The notes under the pieces: model-generated | Seen by the model: only the letters and a program-made list of their open reading frames with translations | The model's database searches: none | What the model was told of the DNA's origin: nothing | Program-made: the position numbers and the translations under genes | NCBI RefSeq assembly: GCF_028682475.1 | Contig: NZ_JANHLE010000007.1 | Coordinates: forward strand, 124,001 to 188,000 | Source: Pseudomonas putida | GTDB lineage: Bacteria; Pseudomonadota; Gammaproteobacteria; Pseudomonadales; Pseudomonadaceae | Direction of reading: 5' to 3' | DNA length: 64,000 bases | Shown here: piece after piece, positions 44,564 to 55,229 of the stretch | How positions within the stretch are numbered: position 1 is the first letter of the stretch | How the letters are laid out: every line of letters starts with the position of its first letter

Positions 44564-45553
44564 GCGGTAGCCCCCCGGGCTTTCGCCAGTCCACTTCTTG
44601 AACGCGCGGTGGAACGCGCTGGGTTCCTGGAACCCGGTGCGTTCTGCAATCTCGGCAATGCTCATGTCGGTTTCGCGCAGGCATTCGAAGGCCGTGGCCC
44701 GGCGCACTTCATCCTTGATTTGCTGGAACGAGCGGCCTTCGCGCTCCAGCTGCCGGCGGAAACTGCTGGCACTCAGGCCCTGGCGCTTGGCCATGGCCAC
44801 CAGCGTTGGCCACTGGCCCTGATCACGCTCGCGCAGGTAGCGGTACACCTGGGCCACCTGACCGCTGTGGTTGCGATAGCGAATCACCAGCCATTGCGGC
44901 GCACTGCGCAGGAACGTCTTGAGCGCGGCCAGGTCCTGGATCACCGGCAATTGCAGGTAGTCGGCAGCAAACTCGATTTCAGTGACGCCCATGCCTAACT
45001 GCAGGTTGGGGCCCCAGAGCAGCGGATCGTCATCCTGCGCCGGACGCAGATCCGTCAGCGCGGTACGATCGATCACCAGGCGCTGGCCACCCAGCCAGCA
45101 CAACAGACTGATCACCAACGCCAGAAACGTTTCTTCGGCATACACCCGGGTCAGCGGGTCTTCAATGCGCGAGTGCACGCTGATCACCGCTCGTGCACCT
45201 TTGATCGACAGGCTGGCACGCATATCGCGCAAAAACAGCGCAAAATTGCTCAGGCACTGGCGTAGCGCCTTGCCCAGGGTCGGCTCCTGGATCAGGCCCC
45301 GGCAGATCAGGGCAAAACTGCCGATGGGCATGCCATGGCTGTCGAGATCGAAAAATTCGTCGTCCAGGTCCTGGATCAGCAACAGCCAGAGCCTGGCAAA
45401 GGCGCTGGCCGGCACCCGGGCGCCAGTGCTGTCGAGCACTGCCGGGTCGATACCGGCGTCGCGCAACAAAGCCGCCGCCCGCTGCGGCTGGTCGCGCAGG
45501 GCATGCAACATGGTATGGACGAAGTAAACCGCGACTGTATCGTTTTCCCGCAT
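44540..45553 (-). CDS. AraC-family regulator with PF12625-type N-terminal domain
   Basis: A 337-residue regulator. The N-terminal two thirds match the arabinose-binding-domain-type region of OruR/ArgR-like AraC proteins (YFVHTMLHALRDQPQRAAALLRDAGID, GSFALICRGLIQEPTLGKALRQC). The C-terminal domain has two helix-turn-helix motifs (AKRQGLSASSFRRQLEREG, IAEIAERTGFQEPSAFHRAFKKW). It is divergent from the thiolase gene across a 168-bp gap and is the likely activator of bktB-hbd. Confidence 0.9.
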   Translation of the reverse strand: MRENDTVAVYFVHTMLHALRDQPQRAAALLRDAGIDPAVLDSTGARVPASAFARLWLLLIQDLDDEFFDLDSHGMPIGSFALICRGLIQEPTLGKALRQCLSNFALFLRDMRASLSIKGARAVISVHSRIEDPLTRVYAEETFLALVISLLCWLGGQRLVIDRTALTDLRPAQDDDPLLWGPNLQLGMGVTEIEFAADYLQLPVIQDLAALKTFLRSAPQWLVIRYRNHSGQVAQVYRYLRERDQGQWPTLVAMAKRQGLSASSFRRQLEREGRSFQQIKDEVRRATAFECLRETDMSIAEIAERTGFQEPSAFHRAFKKWTGESPGGYRLRLANRR

Positions 45554-45721
45554 GGCGGATTCCGCAAGGGTATGGCAAAAAATACCAGTTTCAGTGAACA
45601 GTTATGGCATAGGCCCGGCGCAAGGCTTTGCCTAGACTCGATGACAACCTGAACTGGCCTGGCGTGCATTCTCTCAGAGCCAGCCCCCGCCCCGCCATGC
45701 TTTCGCATACTGGAGTCGATC

Positions 45722-46906
<1,185 letters not shown>

Positions 46907-46923
46907 ACCCGGGAGTGTTCACA

Positions 46924-47772
46924 GTGAGTATTGAAAACATTGCAGTCATCGGCGCCGGCACCATGGGCAATGGCATTGCCCAGGTGTGTGCGGTGGCCGG
47001 TTACCAGGTCACCCTGATCGATGTGTCCGACGCCGCGCTGGAGCGCGGCCTGGCCACCTTGCGCAAGAACCTCGAGCGCCAGGTCAGCAAGCAGACCCTG
47101 ACCGCCGAAGCGGCCGCCGCGGCGGTGGCGCGCATCCGCACCAGCACCGACTACGCCCAGCTGCAACAGGCGCAGCTGGTGATCGAGGCCGCCACCGAAA
47201 ACCTCGAACTCAAACTGCGCATCCTCCAGCAGATCGCTGCCAGCGTCAGCAGCGACTGCGTGATTGCCACCAACACCTCGTCGCTGTCGATCACCCAATT
47301 GGGTGCGGCGGTCAGCCAGCCTGAGCGCTTTATCGGCGTGCACTTCTTCAACCCGGTACCGATGATGGCCCTGGTCGAGATCATTCGCGGCCTGCAGACC
47401 AGCGACGCGACCTATGCCAAGGCCCTGGCCCTGACCGAGCAAGTCGGCAAAACGCCGATCAGCGCCGGCAACCGTCCGGGCTTTGTGGTCAATCGCATCC
47501 TGGTGCCGATGATCAACGAAGCGATCTTCGTCTTCCAGGAAGGCCTGGCCAGTGCTGAAGACATCGACACCGGCATGCGCCTTGGCTGCAACCAGCCGAT
47601 CGGCCCGCTGGCCCTGGCCGACCTGATCGGCCTGGACACCCTGCTGGCGATCATGGAGGCCTTCCACGAAGGTTATAACGACAGCAAATACCGCCCTGCC
47701 CCCCTGCTCAAGGAAATGGTTGCCGCCGGCTACCTGGGTCGCAAGAGCGGTCGCGGTTTCTTCACCTACTGA
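46924..47772 (+). CDS. hbd: 3-hydroxybutyryl-CoA dehydrogenase
   Basis: GTG 46924 follows GGGAG, 17 nt after the bktB stop. The 282-residue enzyme begins with the NAD-binding motif VIGAGTMGNGIAQ, continues with IEAATENLELKL, NTSSLSITQL, the catalytic-His block GVHFFNPVPMMALVEII and FVVNRILVPMINEA, and ends GYLGRKSGRGFF. It oxidises (S)-3-hydroxybutyryl-CoA or similar short-chain substrates. It is coupled in function to the thiolase upstream and probably in one transcript with the TetR gene, 11 nt downstream. Confidence 0.93.
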   Translation: MSIENIAVIGAGTMGNGIAQVCAVAGYQVTLIDVSDAALERGLATLRKNLERQVSKQTLTAEAAAAAVARIRTSTDYAQLQQAQLVIEAATENLELKLRILQQIAASVSSDCVIATNTSSLSITQLGAAVSQPERFIGVHFFNPVPMMALVEIIRGLQTSDATYAKALALTEQVGKTPISAGNRPGFVVNRILVPMINEAIFVFQEGLASAEDIDTGMRLGCNQPIGPLALADLIGLDTLLAIMEAFHEGYNDSKYRPAPLLKEMVAAGYLGRKSGRGFFTY

Positions 47773-47783
47773 GGAGCAAGCCG

Positions 47784-48377
47784 ATGGACGCCGCTTTGCG
47801 TTGTGCGAACTTTGAAGAGCGGCGTGACAGGGCCCTGGCGCTGTTCGCCGAGAAGGGCTTTGGCCAGGTCAGCATGCGCGAGCTGGCCAGCCATCTGGGT
47901 TTGACGGCGGGGGCGCTGTATCACCACTTCCCCAGCAAGCAGGACCTGCTGTACGACCTGATCGAAGAGGTCTACGAGGAGCTGCTTGCCACCCTCAACC
48001 AGGGCCGTCGCGTTCACCAGCAAACCCTGACTGAAGTGATTGCCGCACACTGGGCGCTGCATGCCGAGCGCCCGTTGCAGTTCCGCCTGGCCGAACGCGA
48101 CCTCTGCTGCCTGAGCCCGGACCAGCAGGCGCGTATCGGTCAATTGCGCCAACAGTATGAAGCGTCGCTGCTGCGCCTGATCGTGCCCAAGTCGACCTTG
48201 CGCGGCCAGGCCCTGGCCGCGACCGCCCATGTGATTGCCAACCTGCTCAACAGCCTGCCCAGCTGGTTGCAGGCATCGCAGCTGCCGCAGGCCCAGGGCC
48301 TGGCCTTGATGGAAAGCATGCTGATGGGTGGGATCGAGCGGACCTTGCGCGGCGAAAGCCTCAATACCATGGTGTGA
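47784..48377 (+). CDS. TetR-family regulator
   Basis: A 197-residue regulator with an N-terminal TetR helix-turn-helix (ALFAEKGFGQVSMRELASHLGLTAGALYHHFPSKQDLL) and a ligand-binding C-terminal region of the acyl-CoA-linked kind. It starts 11 nt after hbd with GAGGAG upstream, so it is the third gene of the bktB-hbd unit. It probably represses the operon in response to an acyl-CoA. Confidence 0.9.
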   Translation: MDAALRCANFEERRDRALALFAEKGFGQVSMRELASHLGLTAGALYHHFPSKQDLLYDLIEEVYEELLATLNQGRRVHQQTLTEVIAAHWALHAERPLQFRLAERDLCCLSPDQQARIGQLRQQYEASLLRLIVPKSTLRGQALAATAHVIANLLNSLPSWLQASQLPQAQGLALMESMLMGGIERTLRGESLNTMV

Positions 48378-48387
48378 TTGCCCCCCT

Positions 48388-48460
48388 GGTGGGAGCGGGC
48401 TTGCCCCGCGATTGCAGGCTTCCAGTCACATCCAATCGCGGGGCAAGCCCGCTCCCACCG
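48388..48460. repeat. REP doublet
   Basis: GGTGGGAGCGGGCTTGCCCC and its reverse complement flank about 22 nt. It separates the convergent TetR and sensor-kinase genes and may act as a shared transcription barrier. Confidence 0.9.
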
Positions 48461-48478
48461 GGTGCAGTCGCTCCCCTG

Positions 48479-49660
48479 TTACAGCGGCAGGCGCACCGTA
48501 AACGTCGCGCCCTGCCCCTCGGTACTCTCTACGTCGATGCTGCCGCCATGGGCCAGGACAATCTGCTCAGAGATGTACAAGCCCAGCCCCAACCCCGCAT
48601 TGCCCGGATTCGAGGCCACCCGCTCGAACTGCTGAAAGATGCGTTGCTGATTCTGCGCACTGATGCCAATGCCTTGGTCGCGGACTTCGATACAGGCCAA
48701 CCCTTGATATTCGAAGGCGCGCACCCGCACCGGATGCTCAGCCCCATAACGCAAGGCATTGGTCAGCAGATTGGCCACCACCTGCTCAATGCGAAACTCA
48801 TCCCACACCCCCCGCAATGGCGCCTCGGCCTTGAACTCGATCACCGAGCCGGCCGCTGCAGCCTGGGCGGCGAAATTCTCGATCAGCCCCCCAACCAATT
48901 GCGTCAGGTCGAACTGACTGGGCCGGATCGACAGCTTGCCGGTTCGGATCCGCGAGACATCGAGCATATCCTCGATCAGACGGATCAGGCTGTTGATCTG
49001 GCGCTCGTCGCGCTCGACCATGGCGCGCATCTTGTCCAGGGTAAACGCATCAGCGTTGTCCTGGGCCAGATGCAACTTGCGTAGCTGGGTTTCCAGGATC
49101 AGACCGTTGAGTGGCGTGCGCACCTCATGGGAGACAATCGACATGAAGTCGTCGCGCATACGCACCGCGTGCTCCAGCTCGCGCCGGGTAACCTGCAGCT
49201 GGGTCAACAGTTGTTCCTGCTCTTCACGGCTACGCTCGAGCGCCTGCAGTTGCTGATCGAGCGCCTTGCGCTGGCGGAACAGATCGACAAACACCGCCAC
49301 TTTGCTTTTCACCGCCTGGTTATCCAGCGGCTTGTGCAGAAAATCCACCGCGCCACTTTCGTAGCCCTTGAAGGCGTAGTTCATCTCTCGCCCGGCGGCG
49401 CTGACAAAGACGATCGGGATGTTCTTGGTCTTCTCCGTGCCGCGCATCAGCTCGGCCAGCTCGAAGCCGTTCATGCCCGGCATCTGTACATCGAGAATGG
49501 CCAGGGCGAACTCATGTTCAAGCAGCAGCGACAGCGCCTGATCGGCGGACTGTGCCTGATACACCTCACGGTCGTTGCCCTTGACCAGCGCCGCCAGCGC
49601 CAGCAGGTTTTCCGGCAGATCGTCGACGATCAGCAGTTTGGCTTGGATGTGGCTTAGCAT
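48479..49660 (-). CDS. REC-histidine kinase hybrid (response regulator with kinase output)
   Basis: A 393-residue cytoplasmic protein. Residues 8-125 are a receiver domain with phospho-acceptor Asp57 in AILDVQMPG. A coiled-coil (130-165) leads to a HisKA domain with His178 in SIVSHEVRTPLNG, and a HATPase (about 285-393; NLLTNALRYG, DQGIGIS, GLGLGLY). The input receiver in front of a kinase suggests it is itself controlled by phosphotransfer, probably from the large hybrid kinase of the same operon. It is the last gene of the four-gene unit and overlaps cheB-like by 7 nt. Confidence 0.92.
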   Translation of the reverse strand: MLSHIQAKLLIVDDLPENLLALAALVKGNDREVYQAQSADQALSLLLEHEFALAILDVQMPGMNGFELAELMRGTEKTKNIPIVFVSAAGREMNYAFKGYESGAVDFLHKPLDNQAVKSKVAVFVDLFRQRKALDQQLQALERSREEQEQLLTQLQVTRRELEHAVRMRDDFMSIVSHEVRTPLNGLILETQLRKLHLAQDNADAFTLDKMRAMVERDERQINSLIRLIEDMLDVSRIRTGKLSIRPSQFDLTQLVGGLIENFAAQAAAAGSVIEFKAEAPLRGVWDEFRIEQVVANLLTNALRYGAEHPVRVRAFEYQGLACIEVRDQGIGISAQNQQRIFQQFERVASNPGNAGLGLGLYISEQIVLAHGGSIDVESTEGQGATFTVRLPL

Positions 49661-50229
49661 TCAGTGAATTCCAGCTTGGCGAGCAATTGCCCGATGCCGC
49701 TCAACGGCAGTATGTAGTCTGGGTGGTGCAGGGCCAGCGCCGCGTTCGGCATGGTGGCAATCTGCGCCTCGCGCGGGTCCTGAACGATGGTGTAGCCGCC
49801 TGCCAGCTTGATCTGCGCAAGACCGTGGGCACCGTCTTCGTTGGCCCCGGTCAACAGCACACCGAGCAACGCCGGGCCATAGGCATCGGCGGCAGAGGCG
49901 AACAGGATGTCGATTGAAGGCCGGGAGAAATACACCCGCTCTTCCTGACTCAAGGAAAAACTGCGGTCGCGTTCCACCGACAGGTGATAACCGGGCCCGG
50001 CGAAATAGATCATGCCCGGCGCCACCTCCTGCTTGTCCCGCGCCTCCATCACCGGGCGCCCCAGTCGTCGGCTGAACACCTCGGCCAGCTGGCTATGGCG
50101 GTCATCCGGCAGGTGCAACACGCATAACAGCGGAATACGGAAATCCGCTGGCAAGGCATGAAACAGGTTGAGCAAGGCACTGACGCCACCGGCCGAGGCA
50201 CCGAGGGTGACCGCCTGAATGCCGTTCAT
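49654..50229 (-). CDS. CheB-type methylesterase domain protein without receiver
   Basis: A 191-residue protein consisting only of the CheB catalytic domain. The triad is Ser12 (LGASAGG), His39 (LHLPDD) and Asp132 (GANEDGAHG). It would hydrolyse methyl-glutamates or deamidate glutamines. The N-terminal receiver of chemotaxis CheB is missing, so control must come from a partner. It is translationally coupled to the CheR gene upstream by a 4-nt overlap. Confidence 0.92.
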   Translation of the reverse strand: MNGIQAVTLGASAGGVSALLNLFHALPADFRIPLLCVLHLPDDRHSQLAEVFSRRLGRPVMEARDKQEVAPGMIYFAGPGYHLSVERDRSFSLSQEERVYFSRPSIDILFASAADAYGPALLGVLLTGANEDGAHGLAQIKLAGGYTIVQDPREAQIATMPNAALALHHPDYILPLSGIGQLLAKLEFTEC

Positions 50230-51047
50230 GATTTACGGTAGATCCGTTCGGGTTTGACCAGCGCCTGGAACTGCCCGGCATAGGCGGAAAAATCCAGCGT
50301 CTCTTTGCTACCCAGGACCAGAAAGCCGCGGTGACACAGCGATTCGTGAAACAGCCCGAAGGCACGATCCTGCAAGCTCTTGTTGAAGTAGATCAGCACA
50401 TTGCGGCAGGAGATCAGCTGGGTTTCGGAAAACACGCTGTCGGTGGCCAGGCTGTGGTCGGCGAAGGTCACGTTGTCGCGCAGGCTGCTGTCGACAATGG
50501 CGTTGCCGTAGGCACAGGTGTAGTACTCGCTGAAATCGCGCAGGCCACCGGCTTTGCGGTAGTTCTCGGCGTACCCGTGCATGTTCTGCATCGAGTAGAT
50601 GCCCTGTTTGGCCTTGTCCAGGGAACTGGGGTTGATGTCGGTGGCATAGATGATGGTGCGCTCCAGCAAGCCCTCTTCGCGCAGCAGGATGGCCAGCGAG
50701 TAGACCTCCTCGCCGGTGCTGCAGCCAGCCACCCAGACCTTCAGCGACGGCCAGGTACGCAGCAGCGGCACCACCTCGCGGCGCAGCGCCAGAAAGTGCT
50801 CCGGGTCGCGAAACATCTCGCTGACCGGGATGGTCAGGAACTGCAGCAACTGCATGAACATGCCCGGATCATGCAGTACCCGCTCCTGCAGCGCCGAGAC
50901 CGTCGTGCACTCGAACTGGCGCACGGCATGCAGGATCCGGCGCTTGATCGAAGCGCCGGAGTAGTCGCGAAAGTCATAGCTGTACTTGAGGTAGATCGCC
51001 TCGATCAACAGCCGTATTTCAATGTCGGTATTACGCTCGATGGTCAA
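50226..51047 (-). CDS. CheR-type SAM-dependent protein-glutamate methyltransferase
   Basis: A 273-residue CheR protein with an N-terminal helical domain (RRILHAVRQFECTTVSALQERVL) and a Rossmann domain (VWVAGCSTGEEVYSLAILL for SAM binding, IIYATDINPSSL, LISCRNVLIYFNKSLQ). It would methylate glutamates of a receptor or signalling protein. No methyl-accepting chemotaxis receptor is in the window. It overlaps both neighbours by 4 nt, so the CheR and CheB proteins probably act on the large hybrid kinase or an associated sensor. Confidence 0.92.
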   Translation of the reverse strand: MTIERNTDIEIRLLIEAIYLKYSYDFRDYSGASIKRRILHAVRQFECTTVSALQERVLHDPGMFMQLLQFLTIPVSEMFRDPEHFLALRREVVPLLRTWPSLKVWVAGCSTGEEVYSLAILLREEGLLERTIIYATDINPSSLDKAKQGIYSMQNMHGYAENYRKAGGLRDFSEYYTCAYGNAIVDSSLRDNVTFADHSLATDSVFSETQLISCRNVLIYFNKSLQDRAFGLFHESLCHRGFLVLGSKETLDFSAYAGQFQALVKPERIYRKS

Positions 51048-54000
51048 ATTCGCTCCAGTTGCGGCAGCCAGACACGGATCAGCGAGAACAGACGGTCAAG
51101 GTCAATGGGCTTGGCCAGGTAATCATTGGCGCCTGCTTGCAGGCAACGCTGCTGGTCATCCTTCATCGCCTTGGCCGTCACCGCGATGATCGGCAGTTTG
51201 CGCCAGCGCGGTTGCTGGCGGATCAGCCGGGTGGCTTCGTAGCCATCCATCTCCGGCATCATCACGTCCATCAGCACCAGGTCGATATCAACGTTCCTCT
51301 CCAGCCGCTCGATGGCCTCGCGGCCATTACGGGCGATTTCGACGATCGCGCCCTTGTGCTCAAGGGCGCTGGTCAGGGCGAAAATGTTCCGTACATCATC
51401 GTCGACCAGCAGCAGTTTGCGCCCTTCAAAGACCTTGTCGCGGCTGCGTGCGGTCTTGAGCATGCGCTGACGTTCATGGGACAGCGTCGACTCGACTTTG
51501 TGCAAAAACAATGTCACTTCATCCAGCAGCCGCTCCGGTGAGCGCGCGCCTTTGATGATGATCGAGCGCGAATATTTGAGCAGGTCGGCTTCTTCATCGC
51601 GGGTCAGGTTGCGCCCGGTGTAGACGATCACCGGCGGGAAAGCGCGGATATCTTCGGACGACATGCGCTTGAGCAACTCGTTGCCAAGCATGTCGGGCAG
51701 TTTCAGGTCGATGATCATGCAGTCGTAGAGGTTCTCGCGCAGCAGGTCCAGGGCCTCCTGGGCCAGGCCGACCGCAGTGATCTCGATGTCATCGTCACCA
51801 ATCAGGCGGGCAATGCTTTCGCGCTGCAGATCATCGTCTTCGACCAGCAGGATGTGCTTGAGCTTCTGGGTCAGTTTGGCTTCCAGGCGCGCAAACACCG
51901 CCTTGAGCTCTTCCCGGCTGGTGGGTTTTACCGCATAGCCGACGGCGCCCATGTGCATGGCCGCCTCCACCCGGTCTTCGACGGAAATGATGTGCACCGG
52001 AATGTGACGGGTGCCGGCCTGCTCCTTGAGCCGTTGCAGTACGGTCAGGCCGGAGTGATCCGGCAGGCGCATGTCGAGCAGGATGGCATCGGGAATGAAC
52101 CCTGCGGCCAGTTCGAAACCTTCGTCGGCGGCCTGGGCGACCAGGCAGCTGTAGCCCAGCTCGTGGGCAAGGTCAAAGAGAATGCGGGCGAAATTCGGCT
52201 CATCCTCGATCACCAGAATGCAGCGGTTGCTGAACGGTGCCAGGGCCCGGTCGTCCGCAAATGCCGGGGTACTGCGCGCCATGACAGGCATGTCGGCCGG
52301 TGCCTCGGGCACTGGCTCAACCCTTGCGGCACTGGCACAAAGGGGCGAGTTGACGACCTGCGCCGGCGCCTGGTCGATGATCGGTTCATAGCGCTCCGGG
52401 AGGATCAGGCTGAACACACTGCCTTCGCCCACCCTGCTGTCGACACTGATCTGGCCGCCGAGCAGTTGCGCTAGGTCGCGGGAAATCGACAAGCCCAGGC
52501 CGGTGCCGCCAAAACGCCGGTTGGTGGTGCCGTCAGCCTGATGGAAGGCGTCGAAGATCCGTTGTTGCTGGTCGGCAGCGATGCCAATGCCGGTGTCGCG
52601 CACGGCGAAAACGATCCCGCTACCGGGCTGCAGACTGACGGTGAGCGTCACCTGGCCTTTCTCGGTGAACTTCACGGCATTGGACAGCAGGTTCTTGAGG
52701 ATCTGCTCCAGGCGCTGGCGATCGGTGTACAACGTGCCCGGTACCTCGGGTTCGATGACCACGCTGAAGCTCAGCTGCTTGTCGCTGGCCAGCGGCTCGA
52801 ACAACGATTGCAGGCCTTCGGTCAGGCGCGCCAGCTGGGTGGTTTCCGGGCGCACGTCAAGTTTGCCGGCCTCGACTTTGGCGATGTCGAGAATGTCGTT
52901 GATCAGGTTGAGCAGGTCGTTGCCCGCCGAGTAAATCGACTCGGCAAACTTGACCTGCTCTTCGCTGAGATTCTCCTGAGCGTTCTCCGCCAGCAATTTG
53001 GCCAGGATCAGCGAACTGTTCAGCGGGGTGCGCAGCTCGTGTGACATGTTGGCGAGAAACTCGGACTTGTACTTGCTGGAGCGCTGCAACTCCTCGGCGC
53101 GCGTCTGCAGCTCGGCCTGGGCCTGGTTCAATTCGCTGTTCTTGCGGTTCAGCGCATCGCGCTGCTCGGCCAGGGCCTGGGTGCGTTCGGCCAGTTGCTC
53201 ATTGGTCTGTTCCAGTTCGGCTTGCTGGGTCTCCAGATGGGCCTGGGACTCCTTGAGCACCCGCGACTGTTCTTCGAGCTCTTCGTTGGCGGATTTCAGC
53301 TCTTCCTGCTGTACCTGCAACTCTTCGTTGAGCTGCTGGGTTTCGGCCAGCACGTCCTGCAGGCGTTGACGATAGCGGGCACTTTCAATGGACGTGCCGA
53401 GGTTTTCAGCGACCAGTTCAAGCAGCTCGATGTCGCGGTCAGTCAACGGCCGCAGGAAACCCAGCTCGACCACCCCGTTGACTTGCCCGTCGTTGCTGGC
53501 CGGTACCACCAGCACGCTGTGCGGCAACCCTTCACCCAGGCCGGAGTTGACCTTGAAGTAGTCCTGCGGCACGTCATCAAGGCGCAGCAGACGCCCCTGG
53601 CTCACCGCTTGGGCGAGCAGGCCTTGCTGATGGCCGATCAGCTGTTCGCGAGCTTCTTGCTCGGCAGAAAAGCCATAGCTTGCCACCCGCCGCAGGTTAC
53701 CCTGGTCATCACGTACGTAAAGCGCCGCCACCACACTGCCCAGGTAGCGGGCGAAAAAGCCCAGGATATGGTTGCCCAGCATCGGCAGCGTCAGCTGCCC
53801 GAGCACCTGTTCGGCCAGTTGTGTCTGCCCGCTGCGTAACCAGGCTTGCTGTTCCAGGCGCTGGGTCGAACGTTGCTGGGCTTGCAGGTTGCTGGTGAAG
53901 CTGGAGGACAACGCCAACAGGTCGCGGCGCCCGAGGAATGCCAACAGGGCACTGAGCAGGATGATGAACACCAGGTACACGGATATCGCCACCAGCGTCA

Positions 54001-54556
54001 GGGTACTGACCTGTTCGTTACGGGCGACCCGCAGCTGTTGCTCCATGCTGATGAAGGTGTCGAATTCCTTGCGGATCTCATCGGTGATGCGCTTGCCGCG
54101 GCCGGCGCGAATCGGTTCACTGTAGTCAGCGTCTTCGCGGCGCAGGCTGATCACCTGGCTGGCAAAGGCGTTCCACTCTTGCTGCAGCCCCATCATCCGG
54201 TCCAGCCGGTCTACCTGCTGCGGATTGTCTGCGACCATCCGTTGCAGCCCCATCAGACCGGACAACACCTGCGGCTTGGCCACCTCGTAAGGTTCGAGAA
54301 AGCGCTCGTCACCGGTGATCAGGAAGCCGCGCATGCCGGTTTCCATATCGATCGACAGCTTGACCGCCTCGTTGGCGTTGTTGATCACCCGGTCGGTATG
54401 TTCCACCCACTGGATAGCCGACAACAGGTAATTGATCATGGCGATGAACACGACAGCGCTGAGCAGGCCGACCCCCAGAGGCAGGCCGATGTTGCGGCTC
54501 AGCAACTTGCGAAAACTTTGCTGATCTATCGAGGCTGGTTGAATCATCACAAACAT
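51044..54556 (-). CDS. CHASE3-GAF hybrid histidine kinase with three receiver domains
   Basis: The frame is open from 54718. ATG 54556 is preferred because the first membrane helix then begins near residue 22; ATG 54547 is equally possible. The 1170-residue protein has TM helices at about 22-46 and 184-208 enclosing a CHASE3-type periplasmic domain (SIDMETGMRGFLITGDERFLEPY). Then come a GAF-like domain (about 240-385), a long coiled coil (400-495), HisKA with His506 in ANMSHELRTPLN, a HATPase, and three receivers (AILLDMRLPD, CMIIDLKLPD, LVLMDVMMPEMDG). It senses an unknown envelope cue and heads the coupled CheR/CheB/kinase operon. Confidence 0.92.
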   Translation of the reverse strand: MFVMIQPASIDQQSFRKLLSRNIGLPLGVGLLSAVVFIAMINYLLSAIQWVEHTDRVINNANEAVKLSIDMETGMRGFLITGDERFLEPYEVAKPQVLSGLMGLQRMVADNPQQVDRLDRMMGLQQEWNAFASQVISLRREDADYSEPIRAGRGKRITDEIRKEFDTFISMEQQLRVARNEQVSTLTLVAISVYLVFIILLSALLAFLGRRDLLALSSSFTSNLQAQQRSTQRLEQQAWLRSGQTQLAEQVLGQLTLPMLGNHILGFFARYLGSVVAALYVRDDQGNLRRVASYGFSAEQEAREQLIGHQQGLLAQAVSQGRLLRLDDVPQDYFKVNSGLGEGLPHSVLVVPASNDGQVNGVVELGFLRPLTDRDIELLELVAENLGTSIESARYRQRLQDVLAETQQLNEELQVQQEELKSANEELEEQSRVLKESQAHLETQQAELEQTNEQLAERTQALAEQRDALNRKNSELNQAQAELQTRAEELQRSSKYKSEFLANMSHELRTPLNSSLILAKLLAENAQENLSEEQVKFAESIYSAGNDLLNLINDILDIAKVEAGKLDVRPETTQLARLTEGLQSLFEPLASDKQLSFSVVIEPEVPGTLYTDRQRLEQILKNLLSNAVKFTEKGQVTLTVSLQPGSGIVFAVRDTGIGIAADQQQRIFDAFHQADGTTNRRFGGTGLGLSISRDLAQLLGGQISVDSRVGEGSVFSLILPERYEPIIDQAPAQVVNSPLCASAARVEPVPEAPADMPVMARSTPAFADDRALAPFSNRCILVIEDEPNFARILFDLAHELGYSCLVAQAADEGFELAAGFIPDAILLDMRLPDHSGLTVLQRLKEQAGTRHIPVHIISVEDRVEAAMHMGAVGYAVKPTSREELKAVFARLEAKLTQKLKHILLVEDDDLQRESIARLIGDDDIEITAVGLAQEALDLLRENLYDCMIIDLKLPDMLGNELLKRMSSEDIRAFPPVIVYTGRNLTRDEEADLLKYSRSIIIKGARSPERLLDEVTLFLHKVESTLSHERQRMLKTARSRDKVFEGRKLLLVDDDVRNIFALTSALEHKGAIVEIARNGREAIERLERNVDIDLVLMDVMMPEMDGYEATRLIRQQPRWRKLPIIAVTAKAMKDDQQRCLQAGANDYLAKPIDLDRLFSLIRVWLPQLERI

Positions 54557-54824
54557 CCGAGCAAGTGAATCAAACAAAAAGAAGTGTGGCGGATTTTCGA
54601 GTAATTGTTCTATTTTCCGCTGCGAAGGCGATTCCTGCGACCTTCTTGCCCTGAGTCTAAACAGCTTTGCCGGTCCTGACAGGGCATTTAGCCAGCATTT
54701 GAGGCCGGAATGCGCCAATCGTTCCCTGCCGGTGTGCAGATCGCTATCCTGCAGGACAGGCCGGGAACTTCCGGCCCCACCCGGTTTACAGAGTATGAAC
54801 AGACATTAGTACAGGACCTTTGCC

Positions 54825-55187
54825 ATGCCCTCATCTATCCCGCCCCTTCTGGTTGTCGAAGATGACGCGATCGTGCGCATGCTGATCGTCGATGTGCTGG
54901 AGGCGCTGGGCTATACGGTTGTAGAGGCGCAAAACGCCGAGACAGCCCTGAAAATCCTCGAGGATCCTGGCCAGACGCTGGCAATGATGATGACCGATAT
55001 CGGCCTGCCGGACATGGATGGCAAGGCGCTGGCCAGCAAAGCTCAAGCAGCAAGGCCATTGCTGCCGATCCTGTTTGCCAGTGGCTTTGGTGACAGCATC
55101 GAGGTACCCGAGGGCATGCACCTGATCGGCAAGCCGTTCAGCATCGATCAGTTGCGCGATAAAGTGCAAAGCATCCTGTCTGGGTAA
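54825..55187 (+). CDS. Single-domain response regulator
   Basis: A 120-residue stand-alone receiver with the acidic pocket VEDD, phospho-acceptor Asp58 in MMTDIGLPDMDG, the Ser in LFASGFGD and the Lys in IGKPFS. No output domain is present, so it works by phosphotransfer or protein contact, as CheY or FixJ-like adaptors do. It is divergent from the large hybrid kinase across a 268-bp gap, which makes that kinase the obvious partner. Confidence 0.92.
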   Translation: MPSSIPPLLVVEDDAIVRMLIVDVLEALGYTVVEAQNAETALKILEDPGQTLAMMMTDIGLPDMDGKALASKAQAARPLLPILFASGFGDSIEVPEGMHLIGKPFSIDQLRDKVQSILSG

Positions 55188-55196
55188 TCCATTGTA

Positions 55197-55224
55197 GAAT
55201 AGGCACTTTTGCCAAGGCCTATTC
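55197..55224 (+). promoter_or_regulatory. Inverted repeat before the glycosyltransferase start
   Basis: GAATAGGC and GCCTATTC are perfect 8-bp arms with a 12-nt spacer. They end 5 nt before ATG 55230, and the SD-like AAGG lies at the edge of the right arm. Confidence 0.45.
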
Positions 55225-55229
55225 CCCTC

